Assembly: GCA_017959625.1 (NCBI GenBank)
Contig: JAGDAG010000101.1
Location: 1 to 11,502 of the forward strand
DNA: 11,502 bases
Source of the DNA: Abditibacteriota bacterium
GTDB taxonomy: Bacteria; Armatimonadota; UBA5829
Reading direction: 5' to 3'
Under the pieces are notes generated by a model. The model searched no databases, was not told where the DNA came from, and saw nothing but the letters and a program-made list of their open reading frames with translations. Positions 1-7,204 of this stretch are shown here, piece by piece (the stretch's first letter is position 1; the number at the start of each line of letters is the position of its first letter). The translations under genes and the position numbers were made by a program.

Positions 1-970
1 AGGTGCCTCCCTTCTTTACGGCGTCATTCAAGAGAGTAAGAGCGGCGGTGTTGCCGGGGCCGCCTATGTGGGATATGCCCATTGCCTCAAATATCTCGCC
101 TACGGAATCCCCCACGGCGGGAGTGGGGGCCAGGGACAGGTCCACTATGCCGAATTCGGCCCCTATCTCTTTTGCGGCTTCCCTTCCCAGCATCTCGCCT
201 ACCTTTGTGACCCGGTAAGCCGTGTATTTGATCTCTTCGGCAATGGCGGCAAGATCGATGTTTTCCGTGTTCTCCACGGCTCTTTCTATGGCGCGTTTCA
301 CGACTCCCGGGCCCGATACTCCGATATTTATCACCGTTTCCGGTTCGCCGATACCCTTGTAGGCGCCGGACATAAAGGGATTGTCTTCGGGCATATTGGA
401 AAAAATGCTCAGCTTGCAGCAGCCGAAGCCGTCGTGGTCTTTGGTGGCCTGCGCGATCTCCTTCAGCTTGTGCCCCAGAAGGATAAGGGCGTCAACGTTG
501 ATCCCTGCTTTCGTGGAGGCTGCGTTCACCGATGAACAAAGCCGTTCCGTATGGGAAAGGACGTAGGGCAGCGATTCGATAAGGGCTTTGTCCGTGTTGG
601 TCATTCCCTTCTGGACCATGGCGCTGTAGCCTCCGATTATATCTATGCCGGCTTCCGCTGCGGCGCCGTTGAGGGCTTCGGCAAATTTATAAAGTTCTTC
701 TATGCCGTGGCCGCTCAGAACGTCTGCGGCGGGGCTTACGGCAACGCGCCTGTTCACCACCGGGATGCCGTATTTTCTTGAAATCTGGTCGCATATCCCG
801 GGGAGGGGCGAAGCAAGCCTCACTATCTTTTCTCTTGCAAGGCGGCAGGCTGTGTTTATGTCTCTGTCCGAACAATCAAAAAGGTCTATGCCCATATTTA
901 CGGCGCGGACGTCCAGCTTTTCGTTCTGGATCATTTTGATGGTGGACATTATATCTACTGTTGCTATCAT
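1..970 (-). CDS. DUF711 / UPF0210 (PFL-family) protein, C-terminus cut by window edge
   Basis: Reading leftward from ATG at 970 there are 323 uninterrupted codons to the window edge. The family is usually about 445-455 aa, so roughly the last quarter is missing. The start is supported by GGGAG at 981-977, six bases upstream, and a promoter just beyond. Recognisable UPF0210 signatures are NMGIDLFDC (residues 25-33), an IPVVNRRVAVSP stretch (69-80), IIGGYSAMVQKG (111-122), CSSVNAASTKAGIN (145-158), INIGVSGPGVVKRA (214-227) and FGIVDLSLAPTPAVGDSVG (273-291). Members of this family have a fold related to pyruvate formate-lyase and ribonucleotide reductase barrels, but no reaction is established. 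There is no signal peptide, so the protein is presumably cytoplasmic. In many Firmicutes a small ACT-domain gene (UPF0237) precedes it. Here none does: the 211-nt upstream gap leads straight to divergent galM. Family assignment is strong; function is unknown. Confidence 0.93.
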   Translation of the reverse strand, partial: MIATVDIMSTIKMIQNEKLDVRAVNMGIDLFDCSDRDINTACRLAREKIVRLASPLPGICDQISRKYGIPVVNRRVAVSPAADVLSGHGIEELYKFAEALNGAAAEAGIDIIGGYSAMVQKGMTNTDKALIESLPYVLSHTERLCSSVNAASTKAGINVDALILLGHKLKEIAQATKDHDGFGCCKLSIFSNMPEDNPFMSGAYKGIGEPETVINIGVSGPGVVKRAIERAVENTENIDLAAIAEEIKYTAYRVTKVGEMLGREAAKEIGAEFGIVDLSLAPTPAVGDSVGEIFEAMGISHIGGPGNTAALTLLNDAVKKGGT

Positions 971-997
971 AAAAAACTCCCGAAACTTATCATTTAT

Positions 998-1027
998 ATT
1001 ATAGCATATCGGATATGCTGTTTTCAG
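998..1027 (-). promoter_or_regulatory. Promoter of the DUF711 gene
   Basis: On the minus strand a perfect -10 box TATAAT lies at 1003-998. An 18-bp spacer separates it from CTGAAA at 1027-1022, which matches the TTGACA consensus at 4 of 6 positions. Transcription would begin near 990, leaving a leader of about 20 nt before the ATG at 970. A 17-bp palindrome fills the spacer and is listed separately. This is a prediction from sequence alone. Confidence 0.6.
1003..1019. promoter_or_regulatory. 17-bp palindrome, candidate operator
   Basis: AGCATATC, one central G, then GATATGCT form a perfect 8+1+8 inverted repeat. It occupies nearly all of the spacer between the -35 and -10 boxes of the DUF711 promoter and shares one base with the -10 box. 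A dimeric regulator bound here would block or remodel that promoter. MerR-type activators bind in such spacers, and many repressors do too. The regulator is not in the window and the assignment is inference. Confidence 0.5.
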
Positions 1028-1122
1028 CCGGCGGATACGGAAGCGGGAAGAGCGGAGGCCTTTCATTTGCGGCCGTTTTTCTGTTTTTTATCTGCAGGCG
1101 GGGCCACTATGGAGGGAATGTA

Positions 1123-1131
1123 TGGTATAAT
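1123..1131 (+). promoter_or_regulatory. Extended -10 promoter of the galM-GH2-GH2 operon
   Basis: TGG directly followed by TATAAT (1126-1131) gives the TGnTATAAT extended -10 element. No good -35 hexamer is visible 16-18 bp upstream, which fits an extended -10 promoter. The start would be near 1138, with a leader of about 44 nt to the GTG at 1182. A short inverted repeat, TTATG-CT-CATAA at 1140-1151, lies just after the predicted start, but it is short enough to be chance. Confidence 0.55.
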
Positions 1132-1169
1132 TAATTGAGTTATGCTCATAAAACAATACATAGACTGTC

Positions 1170-1174
1170 GAGGA
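1170..1174 (+). promoter_or_regulatory. Ribosome binding site fixing the GTG start of galM
   Basis: GAGGA ends seven bases before the GTG at 1182. The only nearby ATG (1174) overlaps this site and reads into a stop after three codons, so GTG is the credible initiator. Confidence 0.7.
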
Positions 1175-1181
1175 TGATAAA

Positions 1182-2213
1182 GTGATAAAAAAAGAACAGC
1201 AGGGAAGGCTGACGGACGGGACGCCCGTTTTCAGCTACACTCTTTCCGCAGGCAAAATGGAAGCCGTTATTCTCAGTTACGGAGCGACCCTTGCATCCTT
1301 TAAGGTGGGAGCGACGGACGTGATCCTCGGTTATGATTCCTTTGAAGGTTACGTAAGCGGGAATTCCAGCCAGGGGGCCACCGTAGGCAGATATGCCAAC
1401 CGCATTGCCCGGGGGGCGTTCGATCTTCACGGCAAAATATACCGTCTGGACGCTAACGAGGCTTCCACGGGCTGCCATATCCACGGCGGCGTCCGGGGCT
1501 TTTCCCGCTGCAGCTGGAGCCTTGAGGAGCTGCGGGACGGCGAGAAGCCTTCGCTGGCCCTTACTTATGCATCTCCCGACGGCGACCAGGGTTATCCCGG
1601 GGCCCTTTTTGTGACTGTCACCTTTACCCTTTCGGAATGTTCGCTGGATATTTCCTACAGGGCGGAGACCGACAGGCCCACCATATGCAATCTCACCAAC
1701 CACAGTTATTTCAATCTTGCAGGAGAGGGAGACTGCCTGGAGCACAGCCTGCAGCTTTTTGCGGACAAGTGGCTTCCGGTGGACAAAAGCTTTATCCCCG
1801 TCCGCATCGCTTCCGTAAAGGATACTCCCTTTGATTTCACGCTTCCCAAAGCCATAGGCTGCGACATTTTTGCAAAGGACCCGCAGCTGGAAATAGTGGG
1901 GGGAGGCTACGACCACAACTTCATACTGTCCGGCGACCGTTCGTGGAAAAAGGCGGCTGTGGCCTTTTGTCCCAAAACGGATATCACCATGACGGTCTCT
2001 ACCGATCTGCCCGGAGTGCAGCTTTATACGTCCAATATGCTGGATGAGCCCCGGGGCAAAAACGGGATGCCGCTTTTCAAACATCAGGGCTTCTGCCTTG
2101 AGACCCAGTTCTGGCCGGATACTCCCAACCATCCCGATTACCCGTCCTGCGCGCTGGAGCCGGGCGAAGTATATGAAACGCATACCGAATTCAGTTTTGA
2201 GGCAGGTGATTAA
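1182..2213 (+). CDS. galM: Aldose 1-epimerase (mutarotase)
   Basis: A 343-aa protein, normal length for GalM, starting with GTG. It interconverts alpha and beta anomers of free aldoses such as galactose and glucose in the cytoplasm. Family motifs are in order: GRYANRIARG (69-78), HIHGGVRGF (99-107), TNHSYFNL (172-179), GGYDHNF (241-247), LPGVQLYTSN (276-285) and CLETQFWPDTPNHPDYPS (305-322). By comparison with characterised GalM, H174 is the catalytic acid, E307 the catalytic base, and H101 and D244 are substrate ligands; all four are present. It is the first gene of an operon and lies 2 nt before the first GH2 gene. Retaining GH2 enzymes release beta-anomers, so a mutarotase beside them makes sense. 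The physiological sugar is not shown; mannose or glucosamine are as possible as galactose. Confidence 0.93.
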   Translation: MIKKEQQGRLTDGTPVFSYTLSAGKMEAVILSYGATLASFKVGATDVILGYDSFEGYVSGNSSQGATVGRYANRIARGAFDLHGKIYRLDANEASTGCHIHGGVRGFSRCSWSLEELRDGEKPSLALTYASPDGDQGYPGALFVTVTFTLSECSLDISYRAETDRPTICNLTNHSYFNLAGEGDCLEHSLQLFADKWLPVDKSFIPVRIASVKDTPFDFTLPKAIGCDIFAKDPQLEIVGGGYDHNFILSGDRSWKKAAVAFCPKTDITMTVSTDLPGVQLYTSNMLDEPRGKNGMPLFKHQGFCLETQFWPDTPNHPDYPSCALEPGEVYETHTEFSFEAGD

Positions 2214-2215
2214 AA

Positions 2216-4642
2216 ATGTTTGACTCTGTTTCCCTTAACGGCCCCGACTGGCTCATCAACTATTATGACGGCCAGTACGGAAACTGGCGCGGAGCCGTGC
2301 TTCCCGATGCATCCTCCGAAGGCTTTATGCCGGCAGAAGTGCCCGGAGATATACATCTCGATCTTCAGCGGACCGGCAGGCTTCCCGACCCGTATTACGG
2401 CGAAAACGTCCTCACACACCGCTGGGTGGAAGAGATGGTATGGGTCTACAGAAAAACCTTCAGCGTGTCGGAAACCGACGCCAAAAGGTATTCCCGCCTG
2501 GTATTCCTGGGGCTGGATACCCATGCTTTCATTTATCTCAACGGCGAGGAGATAGGTTTTCACAACAACTGTTTTTCTCCCTGCATGATAGACGTATCCG
2601 GAAAGCTGAAGGCCGGCGAAAACCTGCTGGCAGTAAGGATAGATTCGGGCCTCTACTATTCATACGATAAAACCAGAAAATACAGCGGCGGCAACGCTTT
2701 TATTTCCACCAACCGTCCGTGGATAAGGAAGCCTCAGTACCAGTTTTCCTGGGACTGGAACCCCCATCTGGTGAACGTGGGCATATGGAAGGGCGTCAGC
2801 CTGGAGTTTTCCGACGGCGTCTTTCTTTCCCAGATAAGCATGAATGTCGATATAGCCGACGATCATAAAAAGGGCTTCGTCCAGGTGAACGCCTTTGTTT
2901 ACAACCCGGGCAAAAGCGCCGTTAAAGGCGTTCTCCGGGCTGCGACGAAGGGGGCAGAGGCTTCGCATGAATATGATTTTGCGCCCGGGACAGGCAAATA
3001 CTCCGTGCTGCTCACGGTGGACGGACCGCAGCTGTGGTATCCGGCGCCGGATGAAAGGCAGCCTCTTTATGAAGTCACCTGCGAAGTTATTGCCGGGGAT
3101 ACGCTGGTTTCCGACAAAAGAAACACGGGCTTCAGAAAGGTGGAGATAGACAGATCTCCCCATCCCGTGAAAGGCGATTATTTCGTTCTCAACGTCAACG
3201 GAGAACAGGTGTTCGCCAAAGGCGGCAACTGGGTGCCTCAGGATATGATAGGGGCGGCGGTGGACAGAGGCAGGATCCGGGAATGCGTCCGCCTCGCCGC
3301 CGAAGCCAATTTCAACCTGCTGCGCATTTGGGGCGGCGGCTATTACGCCGACCATGATTTTCTGGACGCCTGCGACGAAATGGGCCTATTGGTGTGGCAC
3401 GATGCCATATTTGCCTGCGCCCAGTATCCCGCGGAGGATCCGGATTTTATGGCCAACGTCACGGAGGAGCTCACCTATCAGGTGAGGGAGCTTTCCAACC
3501 ATCCGAGCCTGGGAGTATGGTGCGGCAACAACGAGCTTGACTGGCTAACCACCAGGGTCACCGCTCCCGATACCGCGATATATCTGCGAAAGCTTCCGCG
3601 GATCATAGACGAAGAGGATCCAACGAAACCGTACTGGCCCTCCAGCCCCTACAGCGAACACGGCTGGGATCCCAACGAATTCACCACCGGCGACCAGCAT
3701 CCCTGGGAGGTATCTCTCGGAGGCGGCGATTTTTACAACTATCATAAATACAGAAACTACGACTGCCGTTTCCCCAACGAGGGCGGAGTTCTGGCCCTTT
3801 CGGATATAGAGGATCTCAAGCGATATATCCCGGAAGACCGGCTTTCCGCTTTTTCCCGGGACATGATCCTTCACGACAACGCCTTCGGCTTCAAGGAACC
3901 GGACTTCCTGAAATACTGGACGGGCCTCGATCCGGAGAAGATCTCCCTTAAAGACTACGGGATACTGTCCGGCGCGGTCCAGAGCGACGCGCTGTATGAG
4001 TATATCTCCAATTTCAGGGGAAGGATGTTCGATTCCGCCAGCGCCGTTTTCTGGATGTATAACGATTCCTGGACTGCCTGCAGAAGCTGGACCATAGTGG
4101 ATTATTATCTGAACAAAAGGCAGGCGTATCATCCTGTCCGCCGCGCCTTTGAACCTGTGAACGTTTTTCCGGTGCTCCAGGACGGCATGATCCGCATAGT
4201 TTGTGTGAACGATACTCCCCGGGACTATTTCGGGAAACTCGTTTACGGCAAATTCAATACGGCGGAGATCGAATCCCGCAGAGAGATATCCGTCATGATA
4301 CCTGCCCGGGGCAAGATCGTGGCGGACGAATGGTACAGCGACGAAAGGGCGGTTTACACCATTCTTGACAATAAGCTTCAGAACGCCCTTACCTTCAGAA
4401 GGCAGTGCGAGCTTGATTTCGGAGCGCTATCGGTGGATATAAAGGCAAACGGCGATGAGATCGTCTTTGTTTCGGACAGATACGTCTGGAAGGTGTATCT
4501 GCCTTCGGAATGCATGCCGGAGGACAATATGTTCGACCTTCTTCCCGGGATCGGTTATACGGTGAAATGCAAAACGATCCCCTCCTTTGATAAAATAGCC
4601 TTTGGCTCGGGTATCATAACAGATAACAGGGAGGCCCGATAA
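2216..4642 (+). CDS. GH2 beta-mannosidase-like glycosidase, paralog 1
   Basis: An 808-aa protein, normal length for GH2 beta-mannosidases. It should remove a beta-linked sugar from the non-reducing end of an oligosaccharide by a retaining mechanism. The layout is an N-terminal jelly-roll (about 1-200) with WDW at 179-181, an Ig-like beta-sandwich (about 205-310), a TIM barrel (about 315-640), and C-terminal sandwich domains ending in the family motif DNMFDLLPG (770-778). Barrel motifs are AKGGNWVPQD (334-343), LRIWGGGYY (369-377) and WCGNNE with acid/base E440. The nucleophile is probably E522 in RFPNEGG, which differs from the usual RF-x-SE-(F/Y)-G. No signal peptide is seen, so it is cytoplasmic. 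AGGTG at 2204-2208 serves as ribosome binding site. Substrate is uncertain: mannoside is the best guess, and glucosaminide is possible because exo-glucosaminidases are close relatives. Confidence 0.88.
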   Translation: MFDSVSLNGPDWLINYYDGQYGNWRGAVLPDASSEGFMPAEVPGDIHLDLQRTGRLPDPYYGENVLTHRWVEEMVWVYRKTFSVSETDAKRYSRLVFLGLDTHAFIYLNGEEIGFHNNCFSPCMIDVSGKLKAGENLLAVRIDSGLYYSYDKTRKYSGGNAFISTNRPWIRKPQYQFSWDWNPHLVNVGIWKGVSLEFSDGVFLSQISMNVDIADDHKKGFVQVNAFVYNPGKSAVKGVLRAATKGAEASHEYDFAPGTGKYSVLLTVDGPQLWYPAPDERQPLYEVTCEVIAGDTLVSDKRNTGFRKVEIDRSPHPVKGDYFVLNVNGEQVFAKGGNWVPQDMIGAAVDRGRIRECVRLAAEANFNLLRIWGGGYYADHDFLDACDEMGLLVWHDAIFACAQYPAEDPDFMANVTEELTYQVRELSNHPSLGVWCGNNELDWLTTRVTAPDTAIYLRKLPRIIDEEDPTKPYWPSSPYSEHGWDPNEFTTGDQHPWEVSLGGGDFYNYHKYRNYDCRFPNEGGVLALSDIEDLKRYIPEDRLSAFSRDMILHDNAFGFKEPDFLKYWTGLDPEKISLKDYGILSGAVQSDALYEYISNFRGRMFDSASAVFWMYNDSWTACRSWTIVDYYLNKRQAYHPVRRAFEPVNVFPVLQDGMIRIVCVNDTPRDYFGKLVYGKFNTAEIESRREISVMIPARGKIVADEWYSDERAVYTILDNKLQNALTFRRQCELDFGALSVDIKANGDEIVFVSDRYVWKVYLPSECMPEDNMFDLLPGIGYTVKCKTIPSFDKIAFGSGIITDNREAR

Positions 4643-7120
4643 ATGATCTCTTGTGTAAATTTAAACGGAAACGACTGGAAAATAAGAAACTTCTGGGGGC
4701 AGCCCGACAACTGGCGAAGCTTTGTCGCCCCCGATTGCCCCCTTCACGGCTTTATCAACGCCGGGGTGCCGGGAGAGATACATCTCGATCTTGAAAAGGC
4801 GGGTATCATAAAAGACAGCCGCATAGGGGAAAATTCTCTTGATAACCGATGGGTGGAACAGGATATATGGGTTTACAGAAAAGAGTTTTTTGTAAGCGAA
4901 AATGAGATCAGAAAATACGCGCGTCTTGTGTTTGAGGGCGTGGACACCAACGCCGTTTTCTTTCTTAACGGAGAAGAGATAGGCTCTCACAACAACTGCT
5001 TTTATCCCTTTGCCGCCGACGTGTCCGGAAAGATAAGGCCCGGCAGGAACGTGGTGGCCGTCCGTATCGATTCCGGCCTGTATCCCGCCTACGCCAAGCC
5101 TCACAAGTACGTTTACAGCGAGGCCGATTACCTTACCAACAGGGCGTGGATCCGCAAGCCCCAGTATCAGTTTTCCTGGGACTGGAACCCCCATCTCGTT
5201 AACGTGGGGCTTTGGAAGCCGGTCCGCCTGGAGTTCTCGGACAACGTTTTTGCGGAACAGATCTCGGTGAGGAGCGAGGTATCCGACGACCTTTCCGAAG
5301 CAAAGCTTTTCGTGCGGTGTTTTATAGACGCGAAAGCGGAAACGGCCGGCAGGATCAAAGCCCGGACGAAAGGCGCCGACGGCGTGACCGAATGCCGTTT
5401 TGCCGAAGGCGCCGGGGAATACGGCCTGGAGCTTGTGATAAAAGACCCGGAGTTGTGGTATCCGCGGCCTTACGGCAAACAATATCTGTACGATGTGGAG
5501 ATAACCGTTGAGGCTGAAGGGGAAACCGTTTGTTCCTGCGAAAAACGCATTGGCCTCCGGAAGATCGACCTGGACAGAAGCAGGCATCCGGAGAAAGGCA
5601 ATTATTTTATAATAAAAGTCAACAACGTTCCCGTATTTGCCAAAGGAGGCAACTGGGTGCCTCAGGACATAATAGGGGCCAGGACCACCCGTGAGCACAC
5701 GAGAAAAAACGTGAAGCTTGCGGCAGAGGCCAACTTCAACACCCTGAGAGTGTGGGGCGGCGGCTATTACGCCGACCACGACCTGCTGGAGGCCTGCGAC
5801 GAATACGGGATAATGATCTGGCACGATTTCATTTTTGCCTGTTCCCAGTATCCCGGCGACGACTGGGGCTTCGTTCAAAACGTGATGAAAGAAGCGACGT
5901 ATCAGGTGCGCGAATTGAGCATGCACGCTTCCCTTTCCGTATGGTGCGGAAATAACGAGCTGGAGTGGCTGTGCAGCGTTCCCTTTGTCATGGAGAGGAC
6001 CCATATCCCCGATTATTCCCTGTTTCATCAGAGGCTGCGGAACATCGTCGAGGCCGAGGACCCCTCAAAGCCCTATTGGCCGTCCAGCCCGTATTCGGAA
6101 CGCCTCACCGACCATAACAGCGAATTCACCGGCGATCAGCATCCCTGGTCCGTGAGCATCACGTCTCCCGAGACCGCCGCGGATTACTGGCAGTACCGGG
6201 ATATGCAGTGCCGTTTTCCCAACGAAGGCGGCATCCTTTCCGCATCCACGATTTACGCCATGAAAAAATATCTGCCGGAAGAAGAGATCTCTCTGGGAAA
6301 GAGGGGATGGATCCATCATGAGAACGCCCTTTCCGCTTCGCCTTACGGAAGCTCCCGGGCCTTTGTCCGGAAATGGACGGGGCTGGACCCCGATTCCATG
6401 AGCTGCGGGGATTATATCTTTTTCTCCAACGCTCTCCAGGCCGACGGCCTTTACGAATATATATCCAATTTCCGCGCCAGGAAGTTCGACTCTTCCAGCG
6501 CCATATTCTGGATGTATAACGATTCCTGGAATGCGGTGCACAGCTGGACCATCGTTGACTATGCCCTTGAAAAACGGCTTTCATATTATCCCGTAAGAAA
6601 CGCTTTCAGCCCCGTGGCGGCGTTTCCGGTGCTGCAGGACGGAAAGGTGAGGATCACAGCCGTAAACGATACCGGAGATGATTTTTCGGGAAAGATCGTA
6701 TACGGACGCTTTGACGCAAAAGGGCAGCTCTCCAAAAATGAAGCGGATATCTTCATAAAAGCCAACGGAAAGGCCGTTGCCGATGAGTGGGACCCCGACG
6801 GGAACAACGCTTACGCAGCGCTGTATTCCGAAGACGGCGAGGTTTCCCAGAACAGGCTCATGCTGCAGAGATATAACGAATTCCTGCCCGAAGAGCCAAG
6901 GATATCCGTAAAGGAAGAAAACGGCTGCTATATATTTGAAAGCCCCGTTTACGTGTGGAAGGTTTGCCTTGATTTTGAAGATCAGGAAAGCTGCGATGAT
7001 AATATGTTCGACCTGATACCCGGCGTTCCCAAAAGGGTCCGCTGCGCCGAAAGGCCGGAGGTGCGGACGCTGTCCGGGGTTTACAGGGCCCTTGCGGAAA
7101 AAGCCGGCGCCGGCAAGTGA
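4643..7120 (+). CDS. GH2 beta-mannosidase-like glycosidase, paralog 2
   Basis: An 825-aa protein whose ATG directly follows the stop codon of paralog 1, with AGGGAGG at 4628-4634 as ribosome binding site. It aligns end to end with paralog 1: residues 161-200 are identical at 33 of 40 positions, and many motifs are shared, including WDWNPHLVNVG (179-189), AKGGNWVPQD (333-342) and WMYNDSW (623-629). The acid/base is E439 in WCGNNE and the likely nucleophile is E528 in RFPNEGG. The stretch between these two residues is seven longer than in paralog 1, and the loop after the acid/base (about 440-472) is quite different, as is the region at about 545-575. These loops border the active site in GH2, so a different linkage or aglycone preference is likely. 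No signal peptide is seen. It is the last gene of its operon; no intrinsic terminator is visible after it. Confidence 0.88.
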   Translation: MISCVNLNGNDWKIRNFWGQPDNWRSFVAPDCPLHGFINAGVPGEIHLDLEKAGIIKDSRIGENSLDNRWVEQDIWVYRKEFFVSENEIRKYARLVFEGVDTNAVFFLNGEEIGSHNNCFYPFAADVSGKIRPGRNVVAVRIDSGLYPAYAKPHKYVYSEADYLTNRAWIRKPQYQFSWDWNPHLVNVGLWKPVRLEFSDNVFAEQISVRSEVSDDLSEAKLFVRCFIDAKAETAGRIKARTKGADGVTECRFAEGAGEYGLELVIKDPELWYPRPYGKQYLYDVEITVEAEGETVCSCEKRIGLRKIDLDRSRHPEKGNYFIIKVNNVPVFAKGGNWVPQDIIGARTTREHTRKNVKLAAEANFNTLRVWGGGYYADHDLLEACDEYGIMIWHDFIFACSQYPGDDWGFVQNVMKEATYQVRELSMHASLSVWCGNNELEWLCSVPFVMERTHIPDYSLFHQRLRNIVEAEDPSKPYWPSSPYSERLTDHNSEFTGDQHPWSVSITSPETAADYWQYRDMQCRFPNEGGILSASTIYAMKKYLPEEEISLGKRGWIHHENALSASPYGSSRAFVRKWTGLDPDSMSCGDYIFFSNALQADGLYEYISNFRARKFDSSSAIFWMYNDSWNAVHSWTIVDYALEKRLSYYPVRNAFSPVAAFPVLQDGKVRITAVNDTGDDFSGKIVYGRFDAKGQLSKNEADIFIKANGKAVADEWDPDGNNAYAALYSEDGEVSQNRLMLQRYNEFLPEEPRISVKEENGCYIFESPVYVWKVCLDFEDQESCDDNMFDLIPGVPKRVRCAERPEVRTLSGVYRALAEKAGAGK

Positions 7121-7143
7121 CCCTTCGCCGGGGGCCGTACTGC

Positions 7144-7173
7144 TTTACAGGCCGGGCGTTAATCTTGTATAAT
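7144..7173 (+). promoter_or_regulatory. Promoter of the dapA operon
   Basis: TTTACA (7144-7149, 5 of 6 consensus matches), an 18-bp spacer, then TATAAT (7168-7173). It lies in the 84-nt gap after the second GH2 gene. Transcription should start near 7180, giving a leader of about 25 nt, which is too short for a lysine riboswitch. Confidence 0.75.
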
Positions 7174-7190
7174 ATAATTGAATAAGCTAC

Positions 7191-7195
7191 GGAGG
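7191..7195 (+). promoter_or_regulatory. Ribosome binding site fixing the dapA start at 7205
   Basis: GGAGG lies nine bases before ATG 7205. The longest open frame would begin at a TTG (7178), but that codon lies upstream of this site and at or before the predicted transcription start, so the nine extra residues should be dropped. Confidence 0.8.
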
Positions 7196-7204
7196 CATTC
7201 TGCC

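Noticed and set aside
3..1004. Several short rightward open frames at the left end
   Set aside because: The leftward frame is open throughout and matches UPF0210 along its whole visible length, so these are shadows.
1057..1090. GGCC...GGCC followed by two T-runs, a possible terminator between the divergent promoters
   Set aside because: The stem is only four base pairs with a 10-nt loop, and no gene on the plus strand ends upstream of it in the window.
1146..2183. Antisense open frame (345 codons) opposite galM
   Set aside because: galM carries all catalytic residues in the sense frame. The antisense translation has no family resemblance.
4661..6028. Long antisense open frame (455 codons) opposite the second GH2 gene
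   Set aside because: It mirrors a strongly supported GH2 gene, has no recognisable motifs or ribosome binding site, and exists because the sense gene avoids codons that read as stops on the other strand.
7103..7130. Palindrome GCCGGCGCCGGC and an overlapping imperfect hairpin at the end of the second GH2 gene
   Set aside because: No T-run follows, so it is not an intrinsic terminator. The GC-rich palindrome lies in the coding Ala-Gly repeat and is easily explained by codon use.
7178..7204. Upstream TTG start adding nine residues to DapA
   Set aside because: It lies before the GGAGG and at or upstream of the predicted transcription start; DapA alignment also begins at the ATG at 7205.
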